DNA of 64,000 nucleotides, from NCBI GenBank assembly GCA_963800395.1, contig CAWDBD010000028.1, forward strand, positions 186,001-250,000, written 5' to 3'. The notes beneath the pieces are model-generated. The model was not told the origin of the DNA and did not search any database. It saw nothing but the letters and a program-made list of their open reading frames with translations. Position 1 is the stretch's first letter, and each line of letters starts with the position of its first letter. A program made the translations under genes and the position numbers. Shown piece by piece: positions 29,661-38,256 of the stretch. Origin of the DNA: DASSBG01 sp963800395. GTDB lineage: Bacteria; Pseudomonadota; Gammaproteobacteria; Xanthomonadales; Rhodanobacteraceae.

Positions 29661-30359
29661 TCAGCCATCTTCAAGCAGCGAAGCCTGAACCAGCACGTCG
29701 GCACCGGCGCTGGGCTTGATGGCTGCAGCAGGAATGGAGCCGCCTTCGCGCCAGCGCCGCACAGCGTCACGCTTGCTTTCGCCCTCGACCAGGAACAGCA
29801 GGCCCGAGGTGCGACTCAGACGGTTCGCACTCATGGTGACACGCTCGGCCGGCGGCTTGGGTGACTTGAATACCGGCAGCACGAAACGCGAGTCATGCTC
29901 GATGCCCCAGTACTGGCCGGGAAACAGGCTGGCGGTGTGACCGTCTTCACCGAGCCCGAGCAGAACCAGATCAAAATGACCCAGACCCTTGAGTTCCTTG
30001 GCGTAGCTGTTGGCCGCAGCATACGCTCCGCGCTCGGCTTCAATGGCATGCACCTGTTGAGCCGGGATGGGAACGTGTGACAGCAAGGCCGCCTTGGCCA
30101 TGCTGCTGTTGCGCCCGGGGTCATCTTCCGGCAGACAGCGCTCGTCGCTGAAATACACATGCCAGGCATCCCAGTCGGTATCCGCATCACGCAGGCACGC
30201 GTAGGCCTGACGAGGCGTATTGCCACCAGCCAGCACGAGCTGGAATCGGCCGCTGGCCGCTATTGATGCTTTGGCACAGGCGAGAATCCTTTGCGCAGCA
30301 AGCTGCGCCAGCTGATCAGCATCGGCAACCGGGTGCCATCGGGTTGTCGTCTCGGTCAT
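29661..30359 (-). CDS. pgl: 6-phosphogluconolactonase, DevB/SOL type
   Basis: 232 residues from the ATG with AGGA six to seven bases upstream; a longer in-frame reading would add a 48-residue leader unlike the family. It hydrolyses 6-phosphogluconolactone to 6-phosphogluconate, the step after Zwf. Motifs are LAGGNTPRQAY near the N-terminus, FSDERCLPEDDPGRN, and LLGLGEDGHTASLFPG, which carries the catalytic His region. It is encoded opposite to zwf-tal-pgi-tkt and convergent with tkt, so it needs its own promoter. Neither gnd nor edd/eda lies in this window, so the fate of 6-phosphogluconate is not shown here. Confidence 0.94.
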   Translation of the reverse strand: MTETTTRWHPVADADQLAQLAAQRILACAKASIAASGRFQLVLAGGNTPRQAYACLRDADTDWDAWHVYFSDERCLPEDDPGRNSSMAKAALLSHVPIPAQQVHAIEAERGAYAAANSYAKELKGLGHFDLVLLGLGEDGHTASLFPGQYWGIEHDSRFVLPVFKSPKPPAERVTMSANRLSRTSGLLFLVEGESKRDAVRRWREGGSIPAAAIKPSAGADVLVQASLLEDG

Positions 30360-30387
30360 ACACGTTCCTGCGGAGATATTGAGGTCT

Positions 30388-30415
30388 ATCATAGCCTGAT
30401 TCCTTGAGCTGTCCC
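30388..30415 (-). promoter_or_regulatory. candidate promoter for pgl
   Basis: On the minus strand a TATGAT hexamer (30393-30388) is preceded, 16 bases upstream, by GGGACA (30415-30410), a four-of-six match to a -35 box. Predicted transcription would begin about 22 bases before the pgl ATG. The match is moderate and rests on inspection only. Confidence 0.3.
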
Positions 30416-30866
30416 GCTGCGACCCGCACGCCAGAGAAAGATGTCCGCTGCGGCCAGAAGGTGTCCGGCCGGTGAACGGGCCCTGAAGCGAAATGGCAAT
30501 CATTCAGGTGACGGCCATGCGTCGGCCCTTAGTGTTGACGACGTGCCGAGCGAAGCGAGCGTCATGACCAGCCGCAAGACCTGATTGCATCGGGCTGTGC
30601 GGGCTGCCCGTCGAGGCACGGTTTTCCTGGTCAGCGCGAGCTGATCGCGGTGCGTGTTGCTCGGGTAGAGGCCGAGTCGGGTACAACCGGCAGAATCGTC
30701 AGCATCGCGCGGATCTTGGCATCGCCAACAGAGGTGCGCAATGTATGGCCATGCCGTCTTGATTATCGGAAGCCGAAGGCCCGCGACGTCTGTCTACGGT
30801 GCAAAAGGGCTTCAGTCCCCTCGATGCCGGCCGCATGCACGCCATGCCTCGAACAACGGATCAATC

Positions 30867-30886
30867 CTGCAAGCCCAAGCTTGCAG
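30867..30886 (+). repeat. perfect inverted repeat in the CsbD gene leader
   Basis: CTGCAAGC, a four-base spacer and GCTTGCAG form an eight-base-pair stem about 41 bases before the csbD-like ATG. It could be an operator or a 5'-UTR hairpin. There is no U-run, so it is not an intrinsic terminator. Confidence 0.45.
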
Positions 30887-30927
30887 TGCTCGCACATCAA
30901 ATTCACGCAAACCAACGGAGTCAGCAT

Positions 30928-31125
30928 ATGAATAATGACCGCATACAGGGTCAATGGAAGCAATTGACCGGCAAGATGAAAAGCAACTGGGGCAAGTTGA
31001 CCGATGATGACCTGCAGGCCGCCGAAGGAGATACGGAGTACCTTGTCGGCAAGGTGCAGGAACGCTACGGTCTCGCCCGTGACGAAGCGAAAAAGCAGGT
31101 TGAGGCATTCAAGGATTCGATCTGA
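30928..31125 (+). CDS. CsbD-family small stress protein
   Basis: 65 residues, start set by ACCAACGGAG with about eight bases to the ATG. The whole protein is the CsbD-like domain: MNNDRIQGQWKQLTGK at the N-terminus, then KMKSNWGKLTDDDL, ending with a helical lysine-rich segment. In Bacillus CsbD is sigma-B controlled, and proteobacterial homologues (YjbJ) are abundant in stress or stationary phase, but the molecular role is unknown. It stands alone, followed by a strong stem-loop at 31156-31182, which suggests a short monocistronic mRNA. Confidence 0.92.
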   Translation: MNNDRIQGQWKQLTGKMKSNWGKLTDDDLQAAEGDTEYLVGKVQERYGLARDEAKKQVEAFKDSI

Positions 31126-31155
31126 TTGCCGCCTTGCCGTGACCACTGAAGCAAT

Positions 31156-31182
31156 GTCGAGCCGGCCTGGTGCCGGCTCGAC
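31156..31182 (+). terminator. stem-loop downstream of the CsbD gene, probable terminator
   Basis: GTCGAGCCGG, a seven-base loop and CCGGCTCGAC form a perfect ten-base-pair stem 30 bases after the csbD stop. The following TTGTTACT is only moderately U-rich, so termination strength is uncertain. Confidence 0.6.
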
Positions 31183-31326
31183 TTGTTACTGTATGCATTG
31201 ATTGCGGCGGGCGTGTCATTGGGCCGGCGCAGTAGAAGGTTGGTGAATAATCCGGGCTAGAATCGGCCCCCTGCCTGTCGCTGACCCGCCATGCCGATTC
31301 AATCATCGCCTCGCCGAGCTGTTGTC

Positions 31327-33036
31327 ATGACCATCCCCTACCCCCAAACACTGCTGCCAAAGCCTGTCATCGTTATTCTGCTACTGGCCCTGACGGCCTG
31401 TTCCAGCCAGCAAGCGCGTCCGGACAGGCAAAACATGCCTGCAAGCCCGAATACACAGATGGCAGAGCCGGGCGAACCGCCAGCCGCCCGTTCGGCGCCG
31501 GCAACACCCGCACTCGCTCGCACCGCCACTGATACTGAACGCTCAGCGAAGCAAGTCGGCACCGAGCTGGTCGACGATATCGACGCATTCATTTCGCAGC
31601 CGCGATTCAGGCATGCCGAGTGGGGTATCGACATTGTCGACCTTGGCAGTGGACAGGTGCGCTATTCGCACCAGGCGCAGAAGCTGTTTGTACCTGCGTC
31701 CAACACCAAGCTCTATACCGCTGCGCTGGCGCTTGACACCCTTGGGCCTGATGCTCGCTTTGCCACTACCCTGCTGACTACGGCGACGTCACTGCAAGGC
31801 AGTGTTTTGCGCGGAGATCTGATACTCGAGGGTGGCGGTGATCCATCACTTGGCGATCCGCGCATTTCGCCGCAGACCGCGCAGTGGGCCGATGACATGG
31901 CCACCGAACTGAGTCGCCGGGGGATCACCAGGGTCGATGGTGATCTGATTGGCGACGACACCTACTTCAGTGGCCCTGCATTCGGCAATGGCTGGGAAGC
32001 CGACGACCTGCAAAGCACCTATGCTCCACCGGTAAGCGCACTCAGCACTGACGGCAACGCGATGTCCGTCATCGCACTTCGTGACAAGCGCGGCTGCTGC
32101 AAGTTGCAGGTCGTACCTGAAGCACTTGCCGACGATCTGGTGAACCTCACACGGAAATCAGCAGCCACCCAGGGCAATACGCTGGCAATTGCACGCATCA
32201 ATGGCAGCAGCAAGATATGGGTCAGTGGCAGCCTTCCGGAAGAGCGCCGATCAGAGCGCATGGCGCAGTCTGTGCCTGACCCTGCCCGCCTGGCTGCCCT
32301 GCAACTCCGGCACGCGCTCTCCCACCATGGCATCACCGTGCAGGGTCGGGTTCGCACGATTCACTGGCCGCAGGACGCAGCGAGCACCCGCGGCCAACGC
32401 ACAACGGTACTGGTCCGCACAAACTCACCACCACTGAGTCGACTGGTGCAGCACATGCTCAAGAAATCCGATAACTTCTATGCGCAAACCCTGCTGCTTC
32501 AGGTGGGCAAGCGCATGGCTCAAACCGGCACTTGCGATGATCGCCCGCGCATCCCTGCTACCAGCGAGCAATGGGGGCTGTGTGCCATGCGCGCCATGTT
32601 GCGCCGAATCGGCCTGAGCCAGGACAAGGCAACTTTTTCAGAGGGCAGCGGTCTGTCAAGGCGCAATCTGGTCAGCCCGGAAGCCACGACCTCTCTGCTG
32701 GTGTGGATACACCGGCAGCGGTTTGCCAAGCTGCTTGTCAATTCCCTGCCGATCGCCGGTGTTGATGGCACCCTGAAGCATCGCATGCGCGGCACGTCAG
32801 CTGAAGGCAATCTCCGGGCCAAGACGGGAACCCTGACACATGCCTATGCCCTGGCTGGCTATGTGACCGATGCCAACGGCCACAAGCTCGCTTTCGCAAT
32901 CACCCTTGATCGCTACCTGCGTCCGCGTGACTCCATGGGCCGACGACTACCACCGTCCCCCAGTCACGAACTGGATGCCATTGCCGTCATGATGGCCTCT
33001 GCGGGTCAAAAGTCCGACGACACTCCGGCGCCTTGA
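31327..33036 (+). CDS. dacB: D-alanyl-D-alanine carboxypeptidase/endopeptidase, PBP4 type
   Basis: 569 residues from the ATG chosen to open with a signal sequence (PKPVIVILLLALTACSS), whose LTAC is a lipobox, so the protein is probably an envelope lipoprotein; an in-frame ATG 36 bases earlier is possible. Class C PBP signatures: SNTK (SxxK) in FVPASNTKLYTAAL, KSDNFYAQ (SxN) and RAKTGTLTHAYALAG (KTG). The large insert between SxxK and SxN is typical of PBP4/Actinomadura R39-type enzymes. It trims or hydrolyses peptidoglycan cross-links. It is longer than E. coli DacB (477) because of a Pro/Ala-rich linker after the lipobox. No operon partner is evident. Confidence 0.93.
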   Translation: MTIPYPQTLLPKPVIVILLLALTACSSQQARPDRQNMPASPNTQMAEPGEPPAARSAPATPALARTATDTERSAKQVGTELVDDIDAFISQPRFRHAEWGIDIVDLGSGQVRYSHQAQKLFVPASNTKLYTAALALDTLGPDARFATTLLTTATSLQGSVLRGDLILEGGGDPSLGDPRISPQTAQWADDMATELSRRGITRVDGDLIGDDTYFSGPAFGNGWEADDLQSTYAPPVSALSTDGNAMSVIALRDKRGCCKLQVVPEALADDLVNLTRKSAATQGNTLAIARINGSSKIWVSGSLPEERRSERMAQSVPDPARLAALQLRHALSHHGITVQGRVRTIHWPQDAASTRGQRTTVLVRTNSPPLSRLVQHMLKKSDNFYAQTLLLQVGKRMAQTGTCDDRPRIPATSEQWGLCAMRAMLRRIGLSQDKATFSEGSGLSRRNLVSPEATTSLLVWIHRQRFAKLLVNSLPIAGVDGTLKHRMRGTSAEGNLRAKTGTLTHAYALAGYVTDANGHKLAFAITLDRYLRPRDSMGRRLPPSPSHELDAIAVMMASAGQKSDDTPAP

Positions 33037-33091
33037 GCTTGCGTGTGCACCGGTTCAGTCTTCATCAATTTCCAACTACCGGCGCTGCCGC

Positions 33092-35818
33092 TCAGGAGCT
33101 CACGCTGGATTTTGCCTGAAACCCCATGAGGGCCGGGATCCTGTCTGCAGGCAGGGGGCGCGCATAGAAGAAGCCTTGCGCTTCCTGGCAACCCAGCGCA
33201 AGCAGAAAGTCATGTTGTTCCTGGGTCTCGACACCTTCGGCGATGGCCGTCAACCCCAGGTTCAGCGAGATGGCCAGAGTGGCACGAACGATCTCCGCAT
33301 CATCCGTATTTCCCGGAAGACCGGCAACAAAGCTCTTGTCCACCTTCAGGTAGTTCACCGACGGCAGCTTCAGATAGGAAAGCGTGGAATAGCCGGTCCC
33401 GAAATCATCGATTGCCACGCCAATTCCCAGATCATGCAGTGCGCGCATGTTGTCGACGCTGCGTCCGCCCAGGTGAAGGCTGGTACTCTCCACAATTTCG
33501 ATCACCAGGCTGGAGGGCGAAATCCGGTATTCGTCGAGCACCTTGTGCAAGACCTGCATGAATTCCTGATGCCCGAACCAGATGGCCGAGATATTGACCG
33601 CCACACGAGCCTTGGTCATTCCACCCATTTCCCAGGCCTTTATCTGGGCACAGACCCGCGTCAATACCCACTCGTCGATATCACGTGCAAGTCCTACCTC
33701 TTCGGCGAGGTGGACGAACTCTGCTGGCATGATTTCGCCGCGTTGAGGATGGTCCCAGCGCAGCAGGGCTTCGACACCCGCAACCCTGCCGCTATTCATC
33801 ATCACGCTGGGTTGGTACACCAGTCGCAGCTCATCGTGCTTGAGCGCCTTGCGCAGATCATCAACCATCTTCAGACGGCGCTTGGCATCGGCCTGCATCA
33901 ACGGCGTGTAGTATCGATGCGTGTTGCGCTGTTCCATCTTGGCGGCGTACATTGCCGCGTCGGCACTGGCGATGAGGGCCACCGCATCGAGACCATCGAG
34001 CGGCCAGGCGGCAATGCCTATGCTGGCGCCAAGCGTCACCACCTGGCCCTCGACTTCAATGGGCTTGGACAAGCTGGCCGTCAGGCGACCCGCCAGATCC
34101 TCCACCTCCTCGCGTTCCTCCAGGCCCGTGGCCAGGATCGTGAACTCGTCGCCGCCGATTCGACCGGCCACATCGCGCGGCGAAAGCTCATCACGAATAC
34201 GTTCCGCCACCCGAATCAGCAGCTGATCACCCGTGGCATGGCTATAGCTGTCATTGACAATCTTGAAGTTGTTCAAATCGACAAATAGCAGCGCAACCAC
34301 CTTGTGGCTACCGCTGGCCGCCAGTATCGCCCTGTCGCACTGGCGCACGAACTCGGCCCGATTAAGCAGATTGGTAAGCGTATCGTGTCGGGCCAGGTGT
34401 TCCAGTCGCCGTCGATCGGCCTTGGCACCCGAAACATCAGTGATCACCCCGACATAGTTCTGTATTTCCCCATGGCCATCACGAATGGCACTGATACTGA
34501 GCAGCTCGGAGTAGATGCTGCCATCGGTACGCTCACTGTTGACTTCACCGAGCCAGTTGCCTTCACGCAGGATCGTGTCCCAGACTTCCTTCGGCAAGGG
34601 TTGCCCATCGGGCATGCGACGGCTGTCTTCGAGACGGGAGGCCTGAAGGCTGTTGATATCAGCTCCCGTCATGCGGGTATAGGCCGCATTGACGCTCAGT
34701 ACTCGCCGGTTGACATCAACGATAATGACACCTTCGGCAATATTGGCCATGGCCTCGGATGCGATACGTTGCGCCTGCCGCATGGCCAATCGCTCGGAAA
34801 CATCACGAATGATGGCTTGCTTCACGGTATGTCCGGCCCAGACAACGTTGCTGCTTTGAATCTCTACCGGCAGGAGTGTGCCATCTGCCTGCTTCATCAG
34901 TCTGTAGTTGTCCCTGCGTGAGTGCATGCTTCCATCCGGCATGAACAAGCGGGTAATCGGCATGCCTTGCAGTTCCGACGCCTCATGCCCCGACCATTGG
35001 CAGGTCTGCCGATTGGCTTCCAGAATGCGGTCATCTGCGGCATCGATCATGACGATCCCGTCGGCAGCACTGTCGAACAGCAAACGATAGCGCTCCTCGG
35101 TGCCGCGGATTCCGGCAAGGATGCTGCGGGCCATGAACAGCCACAACAGGACCACGAACAGGGCCACGCCCGATACCACGCCGAAAAGAACCCGGGATAC
35201 CCAGACAACCCCACGCGCGGTCTGCTCGGAGAAGCGGTTGCTGCGCGGTTCGATATACGCGTTCAGGCGCCGGATCTTCTCTCTCTGGCGGACGATCTCG
35301 GTCGTGTCCGGTTTGCCTTGGGCATAGCTGCGCTGAAGCTGTGCGGCGACCACGTTCAGTTCCTCCAGCGGCTTGTCCGTGGACCGCCACAGCTTCAGTA
35401 CTTCGGTCATGTACGGCGCACCGGTCAAATGACGCAGCAGGAATATGACACCGGGAACAGACTCCGGTAGTGCATTGCCATGCCCGAGGGCTTCTGCCAG
35501 CGCCTCATACGGGACCTGATCACCTTTCGAGCCGTCTCGTACAAAACGGTCATAGGTCAGGATCGCGTAATTGCGCCGGTACCCTGCCAGGTCCTTGGGG
35601 TCGCCCCGGGTGGCGTAGCTGCTCAGGTCGATAACGGCCTGCTTCTGTGCCTTCGACCAGATGCTCTCACCGTTCATCAGCCCGGCGAGAGCAACCTGTA
35701 TGCGCAGTGCCTGCCAGACCAGCAGCACGATCAGGGCGACCAGAACAAGAAGTGCCCAGGCAAGAGGCAGCAGCCGCCTGGTCAGCGATGGTCGAGTCCC
35801 GGTGTGCGTTTTACCCAT
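33092..35818 (-). CDS. membrane PAS-PAS-GGDEF-EAL cyclic-di-GMP protein
   Basis: 908 residues. An N-terminal membrane segment (LLPLAWALLVLVALIVLLVW), a periplasmic sensor of about 150 residues and a second membrane segment (about 205-235) are followed by PAS domains at about 245-340 and 365-480. The GGDEF domain (about 490-645) has an intact RIGGDEF, and the EAL domain (about 660-900) has EALLRW, VNISAIW, IDDFGTGYS, KVDKSF and EGVETQEQ, so both look catalytically competent. Five residues before GGDEF the inhibitory-site position reads SPRD rather than RxxD, so product inhibition is probably lost. It is monocistronic, and convergent with dacB. Confidence 0.93.
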   Translation of the reverse strand: MGKTHTGTRPSLTRRLLPLAWALLVLVALIVLLVWQALRIQVALAGLMNGESIWSKAQKQAVIDLSSYATRGDPKDLAGYRRNYAILTYDRFVRDGSKGDQVPYEALAEALGHGNALPESVPGVIFLLRHLTGAPYMTEVLKLWRSTDKPLEELNVVAAQLQRSYAQGKPDTTEIVRQREKIRRLNAYIEPRSNRFSEQTARGVVWVSRVLFGVVSGVALFVVLLWLFMARSILAGIRGTEERYRLLFDSAADGIVMIDAADDRILEANRQTCQWSGHEASELQGMPITRLFMPDGSMHSRRDNYRLMKQADGTLLPVEIQSSNVVWAGHTVKQAIIRDVSERLAMRQAQRIASEAMANIAEGVIIVDVNRRVLSVNAAYTRMTGADINSLQASRLEDSRRMPDGQPLPKEVWDTILREGNWLGEVNSERTDGSIYSELLSISAIRDGHGEIQNYVGVITDVSGAKADRRRLEHLARHDTLTNLLNRAEFVRQCDRAILAASGSHKVVALLFVDLNNFKIVNDSYSHATGDQLLIRVAERIRDELSPRDVAGRIGGDEFTILATGLEEREEVEDLAGRLTASLSKPIEVEGQVVTLGASIGIAAWPLDGLDAVALIASADAAMYAAKMEQRNTHRYYTPLMQADAKRRLKMVDDLRKALKHDELRLVYQPSVMMNSGRVAGVEALLRWDHPQRGEIMPAEFVHLAEEVGLARDIDEWVLTRVCAQIKAWEMGGMTKARVAVNISAIWFGHQEFMQVLHKVLDEYRISPSSLVIEIVESTSLHLGGRSVDNMRALHDLGIGVAIDDFGTGYSTLSYLKLPSVNYLKVDKSFVAGLPGNTDDAEIVRATLAISLNLGLTAIAEGVETQEQHDFLLALGCQEAQGFFYARPLPADRIPALMGFQAKSSVSS

Positions 35819-35868
35819 AACACTGCGCCTGCGGCCCGGTATTCCATATCATGCCATGCGCGAAGGTT

Positions 35869-36648
35869 TCATGCTGCAGCTTCTTCCCGGTCCGCCTCGA
35901 TTTCCACGCTGGGCTTGACGCAGCGATCAGCCAGCATGCGCATGCAGATGTAGGTGCGACGAATGCATTCGGTCACATGCGCGACCTCATCCGGATTCGG
36001 CTCGTTGCCCAGCAGCGTGCAGACAATCTCCAGTGCTTCCCAGGGGTGGGTGTCGTCATAGGCCGCGTGCAACTGCAGCCAGCGCAGGCTGGCCTTGCGT
36101 CGGCCCTCGGGAAAGCTTTGACGGTAGCTTTCGCTGGCGTGAAGAATCTGGGCCCATTCGCCGGTCGCCCCCTCAACGGCATAGTTGGTGGCTGCGATGC
36201 CCGCGGCGAGTGACGCCTGGCTGCTCGACTCCTCACACCAGTCGGCCAGGGCCTGGGTTCCGCACGGCGCTGGGCTGTTCAACACATCCTGGCGCGAAAT
36301 ACCGGCACCCTCAGCCCAATGCAACCAATACTCGGCATGGTTCTGTTCGACGCGGATGTTGCGCACCAACCAGCGGCGCGCCATGTCGTCACCCGCGCTG
36401 CGACCATAGCGAGTCTTCAGCAGGCTGTGCGCCATATAACCCGGAAAACGCTCAATGACCGGCCAAATGCCAATCATGAAATTGCGTGTTGATTCGTCAT
36501 TCATTCGCCGCTCACGCATCACGTCCCACAACTGATGTCGTGTCACGTGAAACTTCGTGGCGTTGCAATGCGCCACCATATCCTGTGCCCACTGCGGATA
36601 GCTTCCCAGCTCGACCAGGGGACCTGTTCGTACAAATGGTGTATTCAT
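35869..36648 (-). CDS. TenA/PqqC/CADD-like haem-oxygenase-fold protein, probable di-iron enzyme
   Basis: 259 residues, start fixed by a strong TTGGAGGT Shine-Dalgarno. The protein is all-helical and resembles the TenA/PqqC-like iron-containing redox family. Candidate metal ligands are E and H in RVEQNHAEYW, E in YAVEGATGEW, and H-x3-D-x2-H in LQLHAAYDDTH, whose spacing matches the H174/D178/H181 set of Chlamydia CADD. CADD-like proteins make p-aminobenzoate by a self-sacrificing di-iron reaction; PqqC and TenA relatives do other chemistry. The first Glu is three residues before its His, closer than the seven-residue spacing I recall for CADD, so function is open. It is encoded alone between the GGDEF-EAL gene and lipA. 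Confidence 0.72.
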   Translation of the reverse strand: MNTPFVRTGPLVELGSYPQWAQDMVAHCNATKFHVTRHQLWDVMRERRMNDESTRNFMIGIWPVIERFPGYMAHSLLKTRYGRSAGDDMARRWLVRNIRVEQNHAEYWLHWAEGAGISRQDVLNSPAPCGTQALADWCEESSSQASLAAGIAATNYAVEGATGEWAQILHASESYRQSFPEGRRKASLRWLQLHAAYDDTHPWEALEIVCTLLGNEPNPDEVAHVTECIRRTYICMRMLADRCVKPSVEIEADREEAAA

Positions 36649-36917
36649 TTTTCTACCTCCAAGTGGAATGACGCAGTGTCGCCGCGATACCTTACCGCGT
36701 ACTCCCCTGCGCGCTGACGCTGCATCCATTTCCGGGCAGGCCACACATGGCCAGGTCGGTAGATGCAAATTCAGACTACTCCCGACTTGCCATGGACGGT
36801 AAATGGAATACCGAAACTGTGGAGTGTGTGTTAGAAATTCCTGAGCACTGCCATTGCCGGGTTCCCTAAAAGGGGCTCATTCGGGGTAATCAGGAATGCA
36901 AGGCCCGGAAGACTTGA

Positions 36918-37904
36918 TCAAAGTCCGGCGTTGTTTTTTTCCAGAACACGTTCGGCGCGATAGCTGGATCGTACCAGCGGCCCGGAAACAACCTCGAGAA
37001 AACCAAGCTCGAGTGCCTGCTGCCTGTACCTGTTGAACTCGTCTGGAGTGACAAAGCGTTCAACGGGCAGATGATGCCTGGTCGGGCGCATGTACTGGCC
37101 GAGCGTCAGCACATCGACATCGGCAGCGCGGATGTCACGGAAAGCCTGCTGCAATTCTTCATCCGTTTCACCAAGACCGAGCATCATGCTGGTCTTGGTG
37201 ATTGTGCCGGGTGCATGCTGCTTGGCGAATTTCAGCACCGACAGTGTGCGCTCGTAGCCCGCGCGTGGATCACGCACCGGATGGGTGAGGCGACGAACAG
37301 TCTCGATGTTCTGGGCAAAAGTTGCCAGACCCGCATCCAGCACCCGCGCGACATGCTGCATGTTGCCCGAGAAATCCGGCGTCAGCGCCTCCACAGCGGT
37401 ATCCGGCGAGCGTTTGTGGATGGCCTCGATACAGGCGGCATAGTGGCCGGCTCCGCCATCGTTGAGGTCATCCCGGTCCACCGAGGTCAAGACCACGTAT
37501 TCAAGTCCCATCAGCGCCACGGCATCGGCAACCTGCAGGGGCTCCATCGGGTCCAGCCAGCCCTTGGGGTTGCCCGTATTGACCGAGCAGAATCGACAGG
37601 CACGGGTACATACCGAACCCATGAGCATCAAGGTCGCGGTACCACGGGTCCAGCATTCGGCGATATTCGGGCACTTGGACTCCGAGCACACGGTATTCAG
37701 ATTGTGCGTCTTCACAATGTCCTGAATCGACTGGTAGCGCTTTCCAGTCGGCAGTCGAACCCGCAGCCAGGGCGGCTTGCGTCCTGCATCGGGGCTGCTG
37801 CTGCCCGCGTTGGGCTTGATGCCGTCCTTGACCGCACGAGTACCCTGCGGCGAGGTGAATTTGCTGCCTGCTACCGGGCGGGGCTTGGTGGCTTGCTCGC
37901 TCAT
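36918..37904 (-). CDS. lipA: lipoyl synthase
   Basis: 328 residues. Radical-SAM enzyme that inserts two sulfurs into octanoyl-lipoyl domains. It carries both cluster motifs: the auxiliary cluster CSESKCPNIAEC (CX4CX5C) and the radical-SAM CTRACRFC (CX3CX2C), plus the terminal RSSY in PLVRSSYRAE that ligates the auxiliary cluster. The N-terminus has a non-conserved extension of about 55 residues. No strong Shine-Dalgarno is seen before the ATG. lipB is not adjacent; lipA lies about 66 bases downstream of the 285-bp inverted-repeat element and could be transcribed from within or beyond it. Confidence 0.96.
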   Translation of the reverse strand: MSEQATKPRPVAGSKFTSPQGTRAVKDGIKPNAGSSSPDAGRKPPWLRVRLPTGKRYQSIQDIVKTHNLNTVCSESKCPNIAECWTRGTATLMLMGSVCTRACRFCSVNTGNPKGWLDPMEPLQVADAVALMGLEYVVLTSVDRDDLNDGGAGHYAACIEAIHKRSPDTAVEALTPDFSGNMQHVARVLDAGLATFAQNIETVRRLTHPVRDPRAGYERTLSVLKFAKQHAPGTITKTSMMLGLGETDEELQQAFRDIRAADVDVLTLGQYMRPTRHHLPVERFVTPDEFNRYRQQALELGFLEVVSGPLVRSSYRAERVLEKNNAGL

Positions 37905-37970
37905 GGGGCGTCATTCCGAAGAATCAGGCCCCCATTTTCGGGCATCGAGCCGCATGCTGCAATGCTTGGG

Positions 37971-38255
37971 GACCCTCTGGTTAACCCCTGCGCAGGCGTC
38001 ACCCGTTCTGTCTGTTCGCAAGACAAGGCGCACTGCCGCAGCCAGGCTGGTTGCCTGACAAGCCATTGAAACGCCGTATTGCGGACAGACAGAATGGGCC
38101 CAACTGATTGATTCTGAACGCGTGGGTGACGCCCAAAAAGCCCGCATGCCATGCCGCGCGGCTTGCGCAGGCGACCAGCCTGAACTGCGCCACGCAACAC
38201 GCCCTGCGAGCGTTTTGGGCGTCATGCCGCCTACGCAGGGGTTGAGCAGAGGGTC
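37971..38255. repeat. 285-bp nested inverted-repeat element with two hairpins and complementary loops
   Basis: Outer arms 37971-37998 and 38228-38255 are inverted copies (25 of 28 bases match). Inside are two hairpins: arms 38002-38021/38079-38098 (18 of 20) and 38128-38138/38213-38223 (11 of 11). The loop of the first holds 38043-38063 and the loop of the second holds its near-perfect inverted copy 38161-38182, so the two loops can pair. The element begins one base after the stop codon of the ABC-2 permease gene, and has no open reading frame of note. It could be a REP/MITE-like mobile element, a structured RNA, or a transcription boundary between the ABC operon and lipA. Confidence 0.75.
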
Positions 38256-38256
38256 C

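Larger units (their letters stand above)
30360..30927. other. 568-base intergenic region between pgl and csbD-like gene
   Basis: Divergent intergenic region with no credible protein gene; translations are arginine-rich and unconserved in appearance. Apart from the pgl promoter candidate it contains a perfect short hairpin (30867-30886) in the leader of the CsbD gene. No tRNA or terminator recognised. Confidence 0.45.

Noticed and set aside
30483..30720. Possible structured RNA or tRNA in the pgl-csbD gap
   Set aside because: No T-loop sequence, no stable cloverleaf, no clear paired helices beyond ordinary GC-rich pairing.
37971..38255. Insertion sequence at the nested inverted repeat
   Set aside because: No transposase frame or recognisable target-site duplication; kept as a repeat element only.
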